From positions 950,501-1,014,500 of the forward strand of contig NZ_JAOQNH010000003.1 of the NCBI RefSeq assembly GCF_025961205.1: 64,000 nucleotides of DNA, in the 5' to 3' direction. The notes below the pieces were generated by a model. The model searched no databases. It was not told where the DNA came from and was given only the letters and a program-made list of their open reading frames with translations. This DNA comes from Azospirillum fermentarium. GTDB lineage: Bacteria; Pseudomonadota; Alphaproteobacteria; Azospirillales; Azospirillaceae. The position numbers and the translations under genes were made by a program. Below are positions 25,683 through 35,074 of the stretch, one piece after another. The stretch's first letter is position 1. Every line of letters starts with the position of its first letter.

Positions 25683-26021
25683 TCACTCCTGCGACTTCAA
25701 GGCTTCAGCAACTGCAGCAGTGACAATTTTAGCTATCGTACCTTCAGAAATCCCTTGTGGTGGTACGAGCTCAAGAATTACCCGGCGTTCGACATCCGTC
25801 TGCTTCGGCTTTACACCCGATTGCCGAAGCACGTTGATAACGCTGCAGGTCATGCTGACGGTCGCTACAATCAACGCAGCAATGGCAACGACAAAGCCGG
25901 GCTCAATAGCGAAATGCCGAGATGTACTTCCCCCCTTGATCAGTCGCTCTACCTGCTGTTGAACCGTAAAATCGAATTGACTCGCGACGATTCGGATTAG
26001 GTTTGCCGTTTGTTCGTTCAT
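25683..26021 (-). CDS. Small single-pass membrane protein coupled to CHAT-STAND protein
   Basis: 112 residues. The start ATG (26021) overlaps the CHAT gene stop in ATGA, so the two are translationally coupled. One hydrophobic segment lies in the middle (GFVVAIAALIVATVSMTCSV, ~47-66), between a helical polar N-terminus and a charged C-terminal helix (GTIAKIVTAAVAEALKSQ). No family is recognised. Its position suggests a substrate or effector of the CHAT protease, perhaps a pore-forming or membrane-bound partner set free by cleavage. That is inference. Confidence 0.65.
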   Translation of the reverse strand: MNEQTANLIRIVASQFDFTVQQQVERLIKGGSTSRHFAIEPGFVVAIAALIVATVSMTCSVINVLRQSGVKPKQTDVERRVILELVPPQGISEGTIAKIVTAAVAEALKSQE

Positions 26022-29000
26022 TGAGGTGCCCTTTGGTTGCAATTACGTACATCGTGAGCTTCAATTCGAGCAATCAGACGCCGGGTCATCGTGACCTTAC
26101 CGGCAGCCTGATCACCAAGAGTTTCATAGAAAGCCAACGCTACGCGCGCGTAATCGAGAGCGTCTTCAAAGCGATGAGATTCGCAAAAGACAATGGCAAG
26201 GTTGTAGCGAGACTCCGCTACAAAATAATAATTACCTTCCAATTCGCGATAGTATATAGATTTCTGAAAATGATTGATTGCTGCGTCATGATCGCCCAGG
26301 GTGGAAAAGATTGCCCCCAAAAAACTATGCGTCACTGCTCGACCGATATGGGCATCAGAGGGGAATAGGATGAGCGCTTGGTGATGACTATTAACAGCTG
26401 CGCGCAATTGGCCCACTTGGATGTTCCAGTCGACGCCTGCACGACGCATGATTTCAAAGCGCCTCCAGGCAACAATACCCAACTGACCGTAGCATTTTGC
26501 TCGACCGAGACGGTCGTCTTCAACGTGCCGTTCGAGACTTTCCCGGTATGCAGCTTCTGCAGCGGCGAGATCCTGGGTTGTCGTTCCGCTCAGCAGGTAG
26601 GCTTGTCCGATATTAAAGGCGTTGAGTGCAACTTCACGGCGCCTGCCAAGGCGCTCAAACAACGTTTTCGCCTCCTGCAGGGCGGTGATACAGGACGAGT
26701 CGCCAGTACGGGACTGAAGGCGGCCAAACTCTTGCAAACTAACCGCCAAGTGCCCAATGGAACGTTGATTGCAGTCATCCGAGCTGATTGGATCGGTAAT
26801 GAGGGCGTGGCCGGCGAGACGTCGATCTACCGTCACTTGCTTCGCCAAAAAAGCGATGGCTGTGTCGAAGTCTCGGTTGCGTTCAGCGAGCCGCGCCCGG
26901 AAACCCATTGTTAGCGACCACTTGGCCTCGCGGCCAAGCAAAGGATCACCTGTGGTCCGGTCTTCCACCAAGGGGATGACGGGGGCGACAAGTTCTTCCC
27001 AAGCGGCCCAGCGGCCATCACTGGTGAGAAAGTGCTCCAATCCTCCCGTCACGCTTACTGCCGGTTCCCACCAACCATGCTGCAAGGCTAGGGAGCGGGC
27101 GCGGAACAGATTGCTCCCTTGAGTCCTCAGCACGTCGAGGGCGGCGTAGTCGCCGTGAGAAAAACTATCCGACCAGACCTCAGCCAAGTGCCCGATCGCT
27201 TCGCTCCAGGCGCGGACGGGCAAAGTGGAGTCGGGGAACGACTGGTCGAAACGGGACTTGAGAAACCAGGGCAGGACAGGATGAACACCGTAATATACCT
27301 TGCCCCAAGCCGTAAGCAGACCAAGTTCAGCCGCACGGTTGAGAAGTTCGGTCCAGACAGGGTATCCGAGCCCGGCATAGGGCGCGGCCCGTCCTGGATT
27401 CCAGTCCTCGCCCATCATGACCAGTACACCGGTATCAACCACTCCCTGGAACAGGTGAAGCAGGGAAAGCAAGATCCGTTCGTCGGTGCTGAAACCCTCA
27501 TTAAAGCCGTAGTCGAGGGAAGCGCCCAGAGAGCGCCCGCGACCCTGGCTGACGTCGTCGTCGAAAGATTGTTCTCCGGCCCTAAGACGCTCGATATAGG
27601 CTGCGACGCAGTCCTCGGTAATGAGGTTATCGCGCAGCGCCTGCCCTACAACCACGGTGAGGGTCATAGGATTACCTTCAGTCCACTCCAACAACGGCCG
27701 AAGCGTTGCGGTTGCCCCTTTTCCACGCTGGTGATGGTCCGCCATCTTCGCCGCCATCTCCAGCCGCTCGCGCATAGGCATGCGACCCAACGACACCCGT
27801 ACCGGCAAGGCGCCAAGCCAGCCCTGCTCGTCCTGACGTGAGGTTAGCAGGATGCGAGCCTGGGTGCCGCACAAGTGCGTGAGGAACTCCCGCAGTTCAG
27901 ACTGTTCCGCAGCGCTCCAGTTCGAGGGCGAGCCGGTGGGGAAACCCGTGACCGTTTCAACATTGTCCCAAATCCACAGCACCGGTATCTGTCGAAGGAT
28001 GTCGAGTGCGACAGCGGCACGTTCGGCAACGCTACGCGCAGCCCAGTTGATGCCTCTGGCTACTAACACTTCGCCAAAGGCTTCTTCAACACGATCAAGC
28101 ACTCGAGCGAGCGGCTTATAGGTTTCAAAGCTTTCGAACCACACATCTGTTATGTTGCCGCCGGTGTCACGGTACCAGCGGGCAAACTCGATGGCGGTGG
28201 TAGTCTTGCCACTGCCAGCATATGCGTGGAGCAGCACGATTTTGTGCGCATCAAAGGCACGATCCAGGGCCAGAAGGGTATTATCGCGCCCGATAAAGCC
28301 GATAACGGGCGAGGCCGGCAGCGCATCATGCCTTAAGCCACCGTCCCGGACGGGGATCGTCTTCTCCTTACGCATCGGCAGCAGCGAGAGTGACTGCGAT
28401 TCAAACGCTACCGGCACCGACCAATCGTGAAATTCGACATTTTCTCCGCCGATCTCGCGCACGCGCTGAGCGGACAGCGTCTCACGCGCAGCAGTAGCCG
28501 CATCACCAAAGCTTCTTCCGCTCCCCAGCAGCTCATAAAACCGCCGGACATAGCGGGCTGCTGTGTCGACATAAATGGAATAACGCATAGCAAGAACAGC
28601 GTTAAGGCCCGCATTCACCGCTTCCTGCGCCAACGAGCCTTGTGTGTTGGCCTGATCGGCGTCGGCTGCATCGGCTGACTGGCAAGCGTTTAGCACCAAT
28701 CCTGCCACGCCGTTCCGACGCAATAACGTCCCCAGTTCATGGCCGTTAACGAACTTCTTCCATCCGACGGCCGTCTGATCTTCAAAGATAATATAACCAC
28801 GCGGAGTGGTGGCGCCCTCACCCAAGAGGCCATAAGTACCGTGGCCGTCGAAATGCACAAGGTGGAATGGTTTGCCTGCCGCCTGAGCTTTCGCCAGCAC
28901 CTCGCCGAAATGAGAGTAGGTCGGAGGGCGTAGAAGGGTAAGTTCGGCCTGTTGACTACCAGCCTCTCTTAATTCCTTGACCAATCCGCTTGCCACCGAA

Positions 29001-29548
29001 CGGAAAGGTACATCAATAGGCCCGTCCGGCCGACAAATAACCAACAGGATGCGTAGTTTCTGCTCGTCATGTAGATCAACTCCGTGATGTCCGATAGCGT
29101 CTTCAGAAGAAACCCGCACGAACGCACGGACACTTAATGCCAACGGCTTCTTGGAGTTTGGATCCTGTAGAAACTCCCAGGGAAGCGCCATTGCATCCGG
29201 CACGCCCGTCGCAATCTCGATACGGGTATCCGCAAGAAGGGTATGAATGCGTGACCATAGGCTGGAGGCACCGTCCTTTGTCGAGAAGAGTTCGCAGAAC
29301 AATGCTTCACCGAGGTCCGCCATGCGCTTTTCCAGGCGCAATGCGCGCAGACGAGTGGGGCTGTCGTACAGTTGGTCCAAGAAATTCTCGAAATACCACC
29401 GCAGTTCCTTGCGTATGGCGCGGTCGATTTCAGCGGCGCTCAGACCGATCACATGGGTAATTTGGCTATCTTCCTCGCACCATGTAACATTAATCGGAAA
29501 GCGCCCATCTTCTCGCCTGGATAGCTGCTGAAGACGCAGTATGTGCAT
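26018..29548 (-). CDS. CHAT protease-STAND NTPase-TPR protein (candidate defence sensor)
   Basis: 1,176 residues. The N-terminal part (~100-380) is a CHAT caspase-like protease with catalytic His in LVHFDGHGTYG (~235) and Cys in LVLNACQSADAAD (~287). The middle is a STAND/NB-ARC-like NTPase: GFIGRDNTLLALDRAF, Walker A YAGSGKTTTAIEF (~445), and the later RILLTSRQDEQGW sensor. The C-terminal ~350 residues are TPR-like helices (SIGHLAVSLQEFGRLQSR; HDAAINHFQKSIYYRELEG). This matches NTP-dependent conflict switches: the repeats sense a signal, the NTPase oligomerises and the protease cleaves a target. The single downstream gene is a small membrane protein. Base composition is lower in GC than the trb and catabolic genes, in line with transfer. 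Confidence 0.88.
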   Translation of the reverse strand: MHILRLQQLSRREDGRFPINVTWCEEDSQITHVIGLSAAEIDRAIRKELRWYFENFLDQLYDSPTRLRALRLEKRMADLGEALFCELFSTKDGASSLWSRIHTLLADTRIEIATGVPDAMALPWEFLQDPNSKKPLALSVRAFVRVSSEDAIGHHGVDLHDEQKLRILLVICRPDGPIDVPFRSVASGLVKELREAGSQQAELTLLRPPTYSHFGEVLAKAQAAGKPFHLVHFDGHGTYGLLGEGATTPRGYIIFEDQTAVGWKKFVNGHELGTLLRRNGVAGLVLNACQSADAADADQANTQGSLAQEAVNAGLNAVLAMRYSIYVDTAARYVRRFYELLGSGRSFGDAATAARETLSAQRVREIGGENVEFHDWSVPVAFESQSLSLLPMRKEKTIPVRDGGLRHDALPASPVIGFIGRDNTLLALDRAFDAHKIVLLHAYAGSGKTTTAIEFARWYRDTGGNITDVWFESFETYKPLARVLDRVEEAFGEVLVARGINWAARSVAERAAVALDILRQIPVLWIWDNVETVTGFPTGSPSNWSAAEQSELREFLTHLCGTQARILLTSRQDEQGWLGALPVRVSLGRMPMRERLEMAAKMADHHQRGKGATATLRPLLEWTEGNPMTLTVVVGQALRDNLITEDCVAAYIERLRAGEQSFDDDVSQGRGRSLGASLDYGFNEGFSTDERILLSLLHLFQGVVDTGVLVMMGEDWNPGRAAPYAGLGYPVWTELLNRAAELGLLTAWGKVYYGVHPVLPWFLKSRFDQSFPDSTLPVRAWSEAIGHLAEVWSDSFSHGDYAALDVLRTQGSNLFRARSLALQHGWWEPAVSVTGGLEHFLTSDGRWAAWEELVAPVIPLVEDRTTGDPLLGREAKWSLTMGFRARLAERNRDFDTAIAFLAKQVTVDRRLAGHALITDPISSDDCNQRSIGHLAVSLQEFGRLQSRTGDSSCITALQEAKTLFERLGRRREVALNAFNIGQAYLLSGTTTQDLAAAEAAYRESLERHVEDDRLGRAKCYGQLGIVAWRRFEIMRRAGVDWNIQVGQLRAAVNSHHQALILFPSDAHIGRAVTHSFLGAIFSTLGDHDAAINHFQKSIYYRELEGNYYFVAESRYNLAIVFCESHRFEDALDYARVALAFYETLGDQAAGKVTMTRRLIARIEAHDVRNCNQRAPQ

Positions 29549-29619
29549 AGGACACCTCTGGCGACGTTGTACGAGAGTAGCAGATCACCCCCCATGAAGC
29601 TGGAAAAATTGCGTCCTTT

Positions 29620-30190
29620 CGAACTCTTCACGCCATCATGGTGCCGCGCCCCAACGTCATCATGGTGCGCCTGCAACGGATCGTGGTCGAGTAGCTCAGG
29701 CATATAGCCGCCGTCCCGGCCCTGGAGCAGGAGGACGCCAAGCGGCCGAGTCGCGAGCAAGCCCTGGTCGGGGAGCGCACGCGGATCGTCAATCGCATGA
29801 AGACAACCCTGGTCCGCCTGGGCGTCCGCGGTTTCAACCCGTCGCTCAAGAAGGCGCCGGAGCGGCTGGAGAATGTCCGGACTCCCGGAGGGGGGACCAT
29901 CCCGCCCAACGCCTTGGCTGAACTGCGCCGCGATATGGCCTGCCTGGGCTAGTCCGGGAGGAAATCGAGGCCATCGAGCGGGGGCGCGCCTGGAACGGCT
30001 GGAGCGGGCGCTGGCGACCGGCCCTCAGGCCGTGGTGCGCCTGCTGGCCCAAGCCGTTGGTGTCGGGGGTGAAACCGCCGACATGCTTGTCCACGAGGTG
30101 CTCTTGCATGATCTACGGGATCGGCGTGCGGTGGCACGCTACGCGGGGCTCGCCCGCTCGGGCAACGCCCGGGCCCTCCTATGGATTCCG
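29620..30190 (+). pseudogene. IS110-family transposase remnant
   Basis: From about 29700 the plus strand reads EQEDAKRPSREQALVGERTR, then NRMKTTLVRLGVRGFNP and SLKKAPERLENVRTP. After a shift near 29950 it continues LERALATGPQAVVRLLAQAV and DLRDRRAVARYAGL. These are IS110 transposase segments. There is an in-frame stop at about 29695 and at least one frameshift, and both ends are missing. Confidence 0.78.
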
Positions 30191-30215
30191 GGGACGCCCT
30201 CAACTTCGGCATGAG

Positions 30216-30740
30216 CAGGGGAATCGCATTTGAAAAAATCGTGTAGCGTGTGGGGCTGAAAAGGATTCAGTAGGAGGCTTGTCCGGCTGGTGATGGAGCC
30301 CCCCGATGATGTCGTGGTTTGAGACAGCGTTCGAAGTGTTGCCGGACCCGCGGACAGGCAACGCCAAGCGGCACGATCTGCTGGAGATCCTGACGATCGC
30401 GTTGACGGCGACGGTGTGCGGGGCGGAGAGCTGCGCGGACTTTGCCGACTTTGCGGTGGACCGCGAGGCGCTGTTTCGGTCGTTCCTGCGGCTGGAGAAC
30501 GGGGTGCCCAGCCACGACACCTTCTCGCGCGTTTTCCGGCTCCTGGACCCGGCGGCCTTTGCCGCCTGCTTCGGCCGCTTCCTGGAGGGGCTGGGAGCGG
30601 CTGGGGCGGGGGTGATCGCCATCGACGGCAAGACGCTGCGGCGCTCCTTCGACGACGCGGCACGCTCCAACCCGCTGGCGGTGGTGACGGCGTTCGCCTC
30701 GGAGCGCGGCTCCAGCTTCGGCATGCGCGATGTCTGATAC
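30216..30740 (+). mobile_element. ISAs1-family element remnant (left end and transposase N-terminus)
   Basis: CAGGGGAATCGCATTTGAAA at 30216 looks like an ISAs1-type end. The ORF at 30306-30737 reads DPRTGNAKRHDLLEILTIAL, then DFAVDREALFRSFLRLENGV, PSHDTFSRVFRLLDP and VIAIDGKTLRRSFDD. This is the N-terminal ~135 residues of an ISAs1 transposase of normally ~370. The remainder is deleted, and the AbiE control region follows at once. Confidence 0.8.
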
Positions 30741-30800
30741 ACCGCGCCTTGCGCCTGGAGCGCACGAGACGGGAGTGACTCTCACCTATCATATCGTAAA

Positions 30801-30819
30801 GTCCGCTGTAAGAGCGGAC
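30801..30819. promoter_or_regulatory. Operator-like inverted repeat 1 upstream of AbiE
   Basis: GTCCGCT-GTAAG-AGCGGAC. The core TCCGC-N7-GCGGA recurs at 30865-30881, exactly 63 bp downstream. AbiEi antitoxins are known to bind two inverted repeats in their own promoters. Confidence 0.65.
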
Positions 30820-30835
30820 ATCCTCATATGAGGGC

Positions 30836-30863
30836 TTGCGCTGTGATGGCTTCATATTATAAA
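30836..30863 (+). promoter_or_regulatory. Likely sigma-70 promoter of the intact AbiE operon
   Basis: TTGCGC (30836-30841), a 16-bp spacer and TATAAA (30858-30863). It lies between the two operator-like repeats, 27 bases before ATG 30891. Confidence 0.5.
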
Positions 30864-30864
30864 T

Positions 30865-30881
30865 TCCGCACCAAAGGCGGA
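30865..30881. promoter_or_regulatory. Operator-like inverted repeat 2 over the AbiE start region
   Basis: TCCGC-ACCAAAG-GCGGA has the same arms and spacer length as repeat 1. It begins just after the -10 box, so a bound repressor would block transcription. Confidence 0.65.
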
Positions 30882-30890
30882 CGTTAGGAT

Positions 30891-31712
30891 ATGATTCTGG
30901 AAAGACCGTCGTCCCTGGCCAGCTATGCCCAGGAGTTGCTGTCCAGGGGACGAATCGTTTTCTCCCGCGAGGACGCGATGCAAGCCCTGGGAGTCAGCCA
31001 CGGTGCGTTCCTGGACGCCGCAGAGCGGCTGCAACGCCGACGGCACCTCATCAGTCCGCGGCGGGGCTTCTATGTGGTCGTGCCACCGCAATTCCTGAAC
31101 TGGGGAGCCCCACCGCCCCCCTGGTACATTGACGACCTCATGCGCCACGCCGGACAGCCCTATTACGTCGCCCTGCTTAAGGCGGCAGAGCTGCACGGCG
31201 CGTCGCACCAGGCGGTGATGGAGTTCCAGGTCGTCACCGACAAGCAGATGCCGCCAACCAAGGCGGGCCGCTCGGTGATCGCCTACTACTACCGGAAAGA
31301 CATGGATGCGGTGTCGGCCGGCATCGAAGAGCGCAAGACCGATACCGGCCGCATGCACGTGTCGTCCCCCGAGCTGACCGCGCTCGATCTCATCCGCTAT
31401 CCTCGTGCCGGCGGCGGGCTGGACAACATCGCGACGGTGCTGAACGAACTCGGCGAGCGGCTCGACGCCGGGAGGCTCGCCGACCTCGCCGCCGCGTTCG
31501 AGCGATCGGTCCTGCAACGGCTCGGCTATCTCCTTGAGCGGGTCGGCCGCCCCAACGTGGCCGCGGGCCTGCACGAACAGGTGTCGGACACCGCGTCCTG
31601 GGTCGAGCTTGATCCGGCGGAAGCCGCCGATCCGGACTTCGCCCCGGAACCGGTCGAACGCAACAGGCGCTGGCATGTGATTGCCCGACGCACGCCCGAG
31701 GTGGACGAATGA
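30891..31712 (+). CDS. abiEi: Type IV toxin-antitoxin system antitoxin AbiEi
   Basis: 273 residues. An N-terminal winged helix (ASYAQELLSRGRIVFSREDA, then GVSHGAFLDAAERLQRRRHL and ISPRRGFYVVVP) is followed by the AbiEi C-terminal antitoxin domain (APPPPWYIDDLMRHAGQPYY; VALLKAAELHGASHQ; SSPELTALDLIRYP). AbiEi represses its operon through two inverted repeats, seen here at 30801 and 30865, and neutralises AbiEii without direct contact. The ATGA overlap with the toxin start (31709-31712) gives coupling. It is full length. Confidence 0.92.
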   Translation: MILERPSSLASYAQELLSRGRIVFSREDAMQALGVSHGAFLDAAERLQRRRHLISPRRGFYVVVPPQFLNWGAPPPPWYIDDLMRHAGQPYYVALLKAAELHGASHQAVMEFQVVTDKQMPPTKAGRSVIAYYYRKDMDAVSAGIEERKTDTGRMHVSSPELTALDLIRYPRAGGGLDNIATVLNELGERLDAGRLADLAAAFERSVLQRLGYLLERVGRPNVAAGLHEQVSDTASWVELDPAEAADPDFAPEPVERNRRWHVIARRTPEVDE

Positions 31713-32587
31713 TCCCGCAACTCAACATCACAGCGTGGAGCACCATCGTGCCGTGGGGAGACCCGCGGCAGGTGGAGCAGGATCTCATCATCGCCCGCGC
31801 GCTTGCCGAGCTGTTCTCAGATCCGGTGCTGAAGGAGGAGCTTCGCTTTCGCGGCGGCACCGCGCTCAACAAGCTGCACTTCCCAGCGCCGCTGCGTTAC
31901 TCCGAGGACATCGACCTCGTCCGGACGACCGCGGGGCCGATCGGTCCGATCCTCGACCGCACCCGCACTGTCCTTGAGCCCTGGTTGGGCCATGCCAATT
32001 TCGATCAGAGCCCGGTCGCCCCGAAGCTGCGTTTCCGGGTGCCGGCCGAGAACGATCCGGGCGTGCAGATCCGTCTCAAGGTCGAGATCAACACCTATGA
32101 GATCGAGGCTTACGATCCACCGCTCATATTGCCCTACAGCGTCGAGAACCCCTGGTTCGCGGGGCAGGCGGAAATCGCTACGTTCTCGCGCGAGGAGATG
32201 CTCGCGACGAAGCTGCGCGCCCTCCTGCAACGCGATAAGGGACGCGATCTCTTCGACCTCTCCCATGCACTCGATGTGTTCCATGGCCTGAACGTTGCCC
32301 GGGTGGTCGAGTGTTTTGGCCTCTACCTTGCGCGTGCGGATCAACGTATCCCTCGGGCCGAAGCGGAACGGCGGATGTTCGGCAAGTTGAGCAAGCCGAC
32401 CTTCTTGCGCGACATGCGCCCGCTGCTGCCGCCATCCTTAGCGGATCACCTGGACGAGGAAAGCATCAAACGAGCATTCGCTTATGTGTTCAGCACCTTC
32501 ATCCAGAAGCTGCCCGGCGATGCCTGGAGCAAAACCGACGAGATGACGGAGCGCTTTGGGATCAGGATCGAAACAGGGCACGTCTGA
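31709..32587 (+). CDS. abiEii: Type IV toxin-antitoxin system nucleotidyltransferase toxin AbiEii
   Basis: 292 residues. The motifs of the AbiEii/AbiGii family are complete: ELRFRGGTALNKLHF (motif I, ~48-62), LRYSEDIDLVRT (acidic motif, ~66-77), EEMLATKLRALLQRDKGRDL and FDLSHAL (motifs III-IV). The protein transfers nucleotides to an RNA target (tRNA in studied homologues) and stops growth, giving abortive infection or plasmid maintenance. Unlike the copy at 21.5 kb, the frame is intact. It ends ~285 bases before the LysR stop. Confidence 0.92.
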   Translation: MIPQLNITAWSTIVPWGDPRQVEQDLIIARALAELFSDPVLKEELRFRGGTALNKLHFPAPLRYSEDIDLVRTTAGPIGPILDRTRTVLEPWLGHANFDQSPVAPKLRFRVPAENDPGVQIRLKVEINTYEIEAYDPPLILPYSVENPWFAGQAEIATFSREEMLATKLRALLQRDKGRDLFDLSHALDVFHGLNVARVVECFGLYLARADQRIPRAEAERRMFGKLSKPTFLRDMRPLLPPSLADHLDEESIKRAFAYVFSTFIQKLPGDAWSKTDEMTERFGIRIETGHV

Positions 32588-32734
32588 AGCGACGCGAGGA
32601 ACAGCACGGCAGCCAAGGCGCTGCGGGCAACACCGATCTGTTGGAAGCGCCATGTCCCCTGCCCATAAATGCTGGGAAAGCGCTGACGCTCGAAGAAGGT
32701 GGCCCAGTCGAAAACCTGGATTTCCCGCGCCCAC

Positions 32735-32855
32735 GGAAGTCGTCGGCCTTGAGGCCGCCGCGCAACAACAGTAACCCCAATTCTCCGGCGTGCAGAGTGG
32801 TGACGGACGCCCGGTCGAGCAAGGCCTTGGCCCCTTGTCGAACGGGCGGTCCATG
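32735..32855 (-). pseudogene. Decayed copy of the trbI 3' end
   Basis: The minus strand reads LLDRASVTTLHAGELGLLLL and RGGLKADDF. The intact trbI gene at 53094 ends in LLDRAPVITLDAGEPVLLLL and RGGLKADDF. The two DNA stretches align over about 110 bases with scattered differences. Only this tail is present; no other trb sequence lies near. The rest of 32588-32871 holds nothing I can identify. Confidence 0.78.
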
Positions 32856-32871
32856 GCGTACGGCTTCTGCC

Positions 32872-33804
32872 TCACTTACTGAGAGATGGTTTTGTTAGGT
32901 CGTCTGAAGCCACCCTCATAACGGTTGGAGAATTTGGTAAACGCACAAGCTCAATGAACTGCTGCGCCAGCGGTGTCATACCTGATTCCGGCCACACAGC
33001 GGCAATGGTAAGACTTAACCGTGGTATCAGGGGACGAGCAACAAGCCCTGATATGCCCAGAAATTGCTGAATAGATGCAGGTTGTACAGCCACGCCGATA
33101 CCTGCGACAATCAGTGCCAATCGAGTTTCCTGATGAAAAACAGATGCACAAACACGCGGCTCAACACCAATATCCCGAAGTGCATCAAGAAACATTGCGG
33201 TGACGCCAACGGCAATACTCTGCTGCTCAACAATTATAAGCTCTTCAGAAAGTCTATGGAGATCGATAGCAGTTTCCACCGTTAGCGGGTGGGAAGACGA
33301 TAGCACAAGATGTATATCCTCCTGCCATATCAGCTCACAGCTAACATTACTTTGAAAAACAGGAAGCGGTACAAGCAATAGATCAAGTCTTCTATCGCCA
33401 AGCATAGAAAGTAGGTGTGATGGAGAGCCATCATTAACAGTAATTTTTTGACTATATTTATCAGAAAATATTTGCAATACTCTCATTAGCCGGCCAGTAG
33501 CGGCTTCAGCAGCAATGCCGAGACGTAACGGCCCCACTCCTTCATTCGCTACGGATCGGGCGATCAGGACAGCTGAATTGAGATCGGTAAGAATACGGTC
33601 AACTTCGGCCAGAAACACACTGCCAGCTTGCGTCAAGCGGCTGCCAGAGTGGGTGCGCGATACAAGTTGCACACCGACTTCCGCTTCGAGCGACCGGATC
33701 GATTGGCTGAGGGCCGGTTGACGCAAACCGAGTCGGCGAGCCGCACGATGAAAGCTGCCTGTTTCCGCCAGAACATTCAGATGACGTAAATGCCGCAATT
33801 CCAT
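32872..33804 (-). CDS. LysR-family transcriptional regulator
   Basis: 310 residues from ATG 33804 (MELRHLRHLNV). The N-terminal HTH is clear (AETGSFHRAARRLGLRQPAL, then SQSIRSLEAEVGVQLVSR), followed by the effector-binding domain (GPLRLGIAAEAATGRLM; LLLVPLPVFQSN). LysR proteins act as tetramers and usually respond to a pathway metabolite. It lies at the edge of the catabolic block but is separated from it by an IS630 remnant, so its target is uncertain. Its DNA is much richer in A and T than the genes around it, which suggests separate origin. Confidence 0.9.
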   Translation of the reverse strand: MELRHLRHLNVLAETGSFHRAARRLGLRQPALSQSIRSLEAEVGVQLVSRTHSGSRLTQAGSVFLAEVDRILTDLNSAVLIARSVANEGVGPLRLGIAAEAATGRLMRVLQIFSDKYSQKITVNDGSPSHLLSMLGDRRLDLLLVPLPVFQSNVSCELIWQEDIHLVLSSSHPLTVETAIDLHRLSEELIIVEQQSIAVGVTAMFLDALRDIGVEPRVCASVFHQETRLALIVAGIGVAVQPASIQQFLGISGLVARPLIPRLSLTIAAVWPESGMTPLAQQFIELVRLPNSPTVMRVASDDLTKPSLSK

Positions 33805-33953
33805 CAGGCACCTCAATCGGAATTCTGCATCACACCATCAACCCTGCTATTCCTAAGGCCATTAGCAGCGCCGCCGGTAGAAATATTACTTATCCGCTAA
33901 TTTTAGCTGCTTTCATTTTTCTCCATACACCAACAGATAGACACAGAATGCTG

Positions 33954-34115
33954 TATCAGCGAGAGCACGGCGATCCGGTAGGCGCAACGCTTACGCACGG
34001 AGGAGCACGCCGAGGCACGACGATGGACGGAGGCCAACGTTCACGTCTCAGCAGACATTGGGACGCAACCCTGACGCTAGCCGCCCACCAGCCTGACTTG
34101 ATGCTGAAGGAGATC
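33954..34115 (+). pseudogene. IS630-family transposase N-terminal remnant
   Basis: The plus strand reads GDPVGATLTHGGARR, then MDGGQRSRLSRHWDATLTLA and HQPDLMLKEIRAE. This resembles the HTH linker of IS630 transposases (GGDRRSRL...QPDLTLEEIRA). No start, DDE core or ends are present. The rest of the gap 33805-34146 is the LysR upstream region and shows no other gene. Confidence 0.5.
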
Positions 34116-34146
34116 CGTGCCGAATCCGAATTGGCCAAAGCCGAGT

Positions 34147-35073
34147 TCAGAGCGCGTCTTTCAATTCCGGCACCGCCTTGAAAAGGTCGGCGACGAGGCC
34201 GTAGTCGGCAACCTGGAAGATCGGTGCCTCCTCGTCCTTGTTGATGGCGACGATCACCTTGCTGTCCTTCATGCCGGCGAGGTGCTGGATCGCCCCGGAG
34301 ATGCCGACGGCGATGTACAGCTCCGGCGCCACGATCTTGCCGGTCTGCCCGACCTGGTAGTCGTTCGGCACGTACCCGGCGTCCACTGCCGCGCGGCTCG
34401 CCCCCACCGCGGCCCCCAGCTTGTCGGCCACCGCCTCCAACAGGTGGAAGTTCTCCCCCGACTGCAGGCCGCGACCGCCGGAGATCACCACCCGCGCCGA
34501 CGTCAGCTCCGGACGCTCCGACGTGGACAGTTCCGCCGACACGAACGACGATACCCCCGGATCAGCCGCCGCCGCGAGCGCCTCCACCGGTGCCGAACCG
34601 GTCTCGGTGACCGGCTCGAAGGCGGTGGTGCGCACCGTGATCACCTTCACGCCGTCCGACGACCGGACCGTGGCGATCGCGTTGCCAGCGTAGATCGGCC
34701 GCTCGAAGGTGTCCGCCGCCACCACCGCGGTGATCTCCGAGATCTGTGCAACGTCGAGCAGCGCCGCCACTCGTGGCAGCACGTTCTTGCCCATCGAGGT
34801 CGCTGCCGCCAGCACATGGCTGTACTGCGGGGCGAGGCTGACCAGCAGCGCCGCCAGCGGCTCGGCCAGCTGGTGCGTGTACACCGCGTCGTCGGCCAAC
34901 AGCACCTTGACCACACCCGTAGCCCTGGCGGTCGCCTCGGCGACGGCACCGGCGCCCTGCCCGGCGACCAGGACGTGGATCTCGCCGCCGATCTTTTGCG
35001 CGGCGGCGATGACGGACAAAGTGACGCGCTTGAGCGTCGCGCTGTCGTGTTCGGCAAGGATCAGGATCGCCAT
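34147..35073 (-). CDS. etfA: Electron transfer flavoprotein subunit alpha
   Basis: 308 residues. N-terminal ETF domain ([20 protein letters not shown]) and C-terminal FAD-binding domain with [56 protein letters not shown] and [15 protein letters not shown]. With EtfB it takes electrons from acyl-CoA dehydrogenases and passes them to ETF-quinone oxidoreductase. It starts one base after the etfB stop. It is the last gene of the catabolic run. An acyl-CoA dehydrogenase in the same run makes a dedicated pair plausible, although etfAB genes commonly exist as housekeeping copies too. Confidence 0.97.
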   Translation of the reverse strand: MAILILAEHDSATLKRVTLSVIAAAQKIGGEIHVLVAGQGAGAVAEATARATGVVKVLLADDAVYTHQLAEPLAALLVSLAPQYSHVLAAATSMGKNVLPRVAALLDVAQISEITAVVAADTFERPIYAGNAIATVRSSDGVKVITVRTTAFEPVTETGSAPVEALAAAADPGVSSFVSAELSTSERPELTSARVVISGGRGLQSGENFHLLEAVADKLGAAVGASRAAVDAGYVPNDYQVGQTGKIVAPELYIAVGISGAIQHLAGMKDSKVIVAINKDEEAPIFQVADYGLVADLFKAVPELKDAL

Positions 35074-35074
35074 G

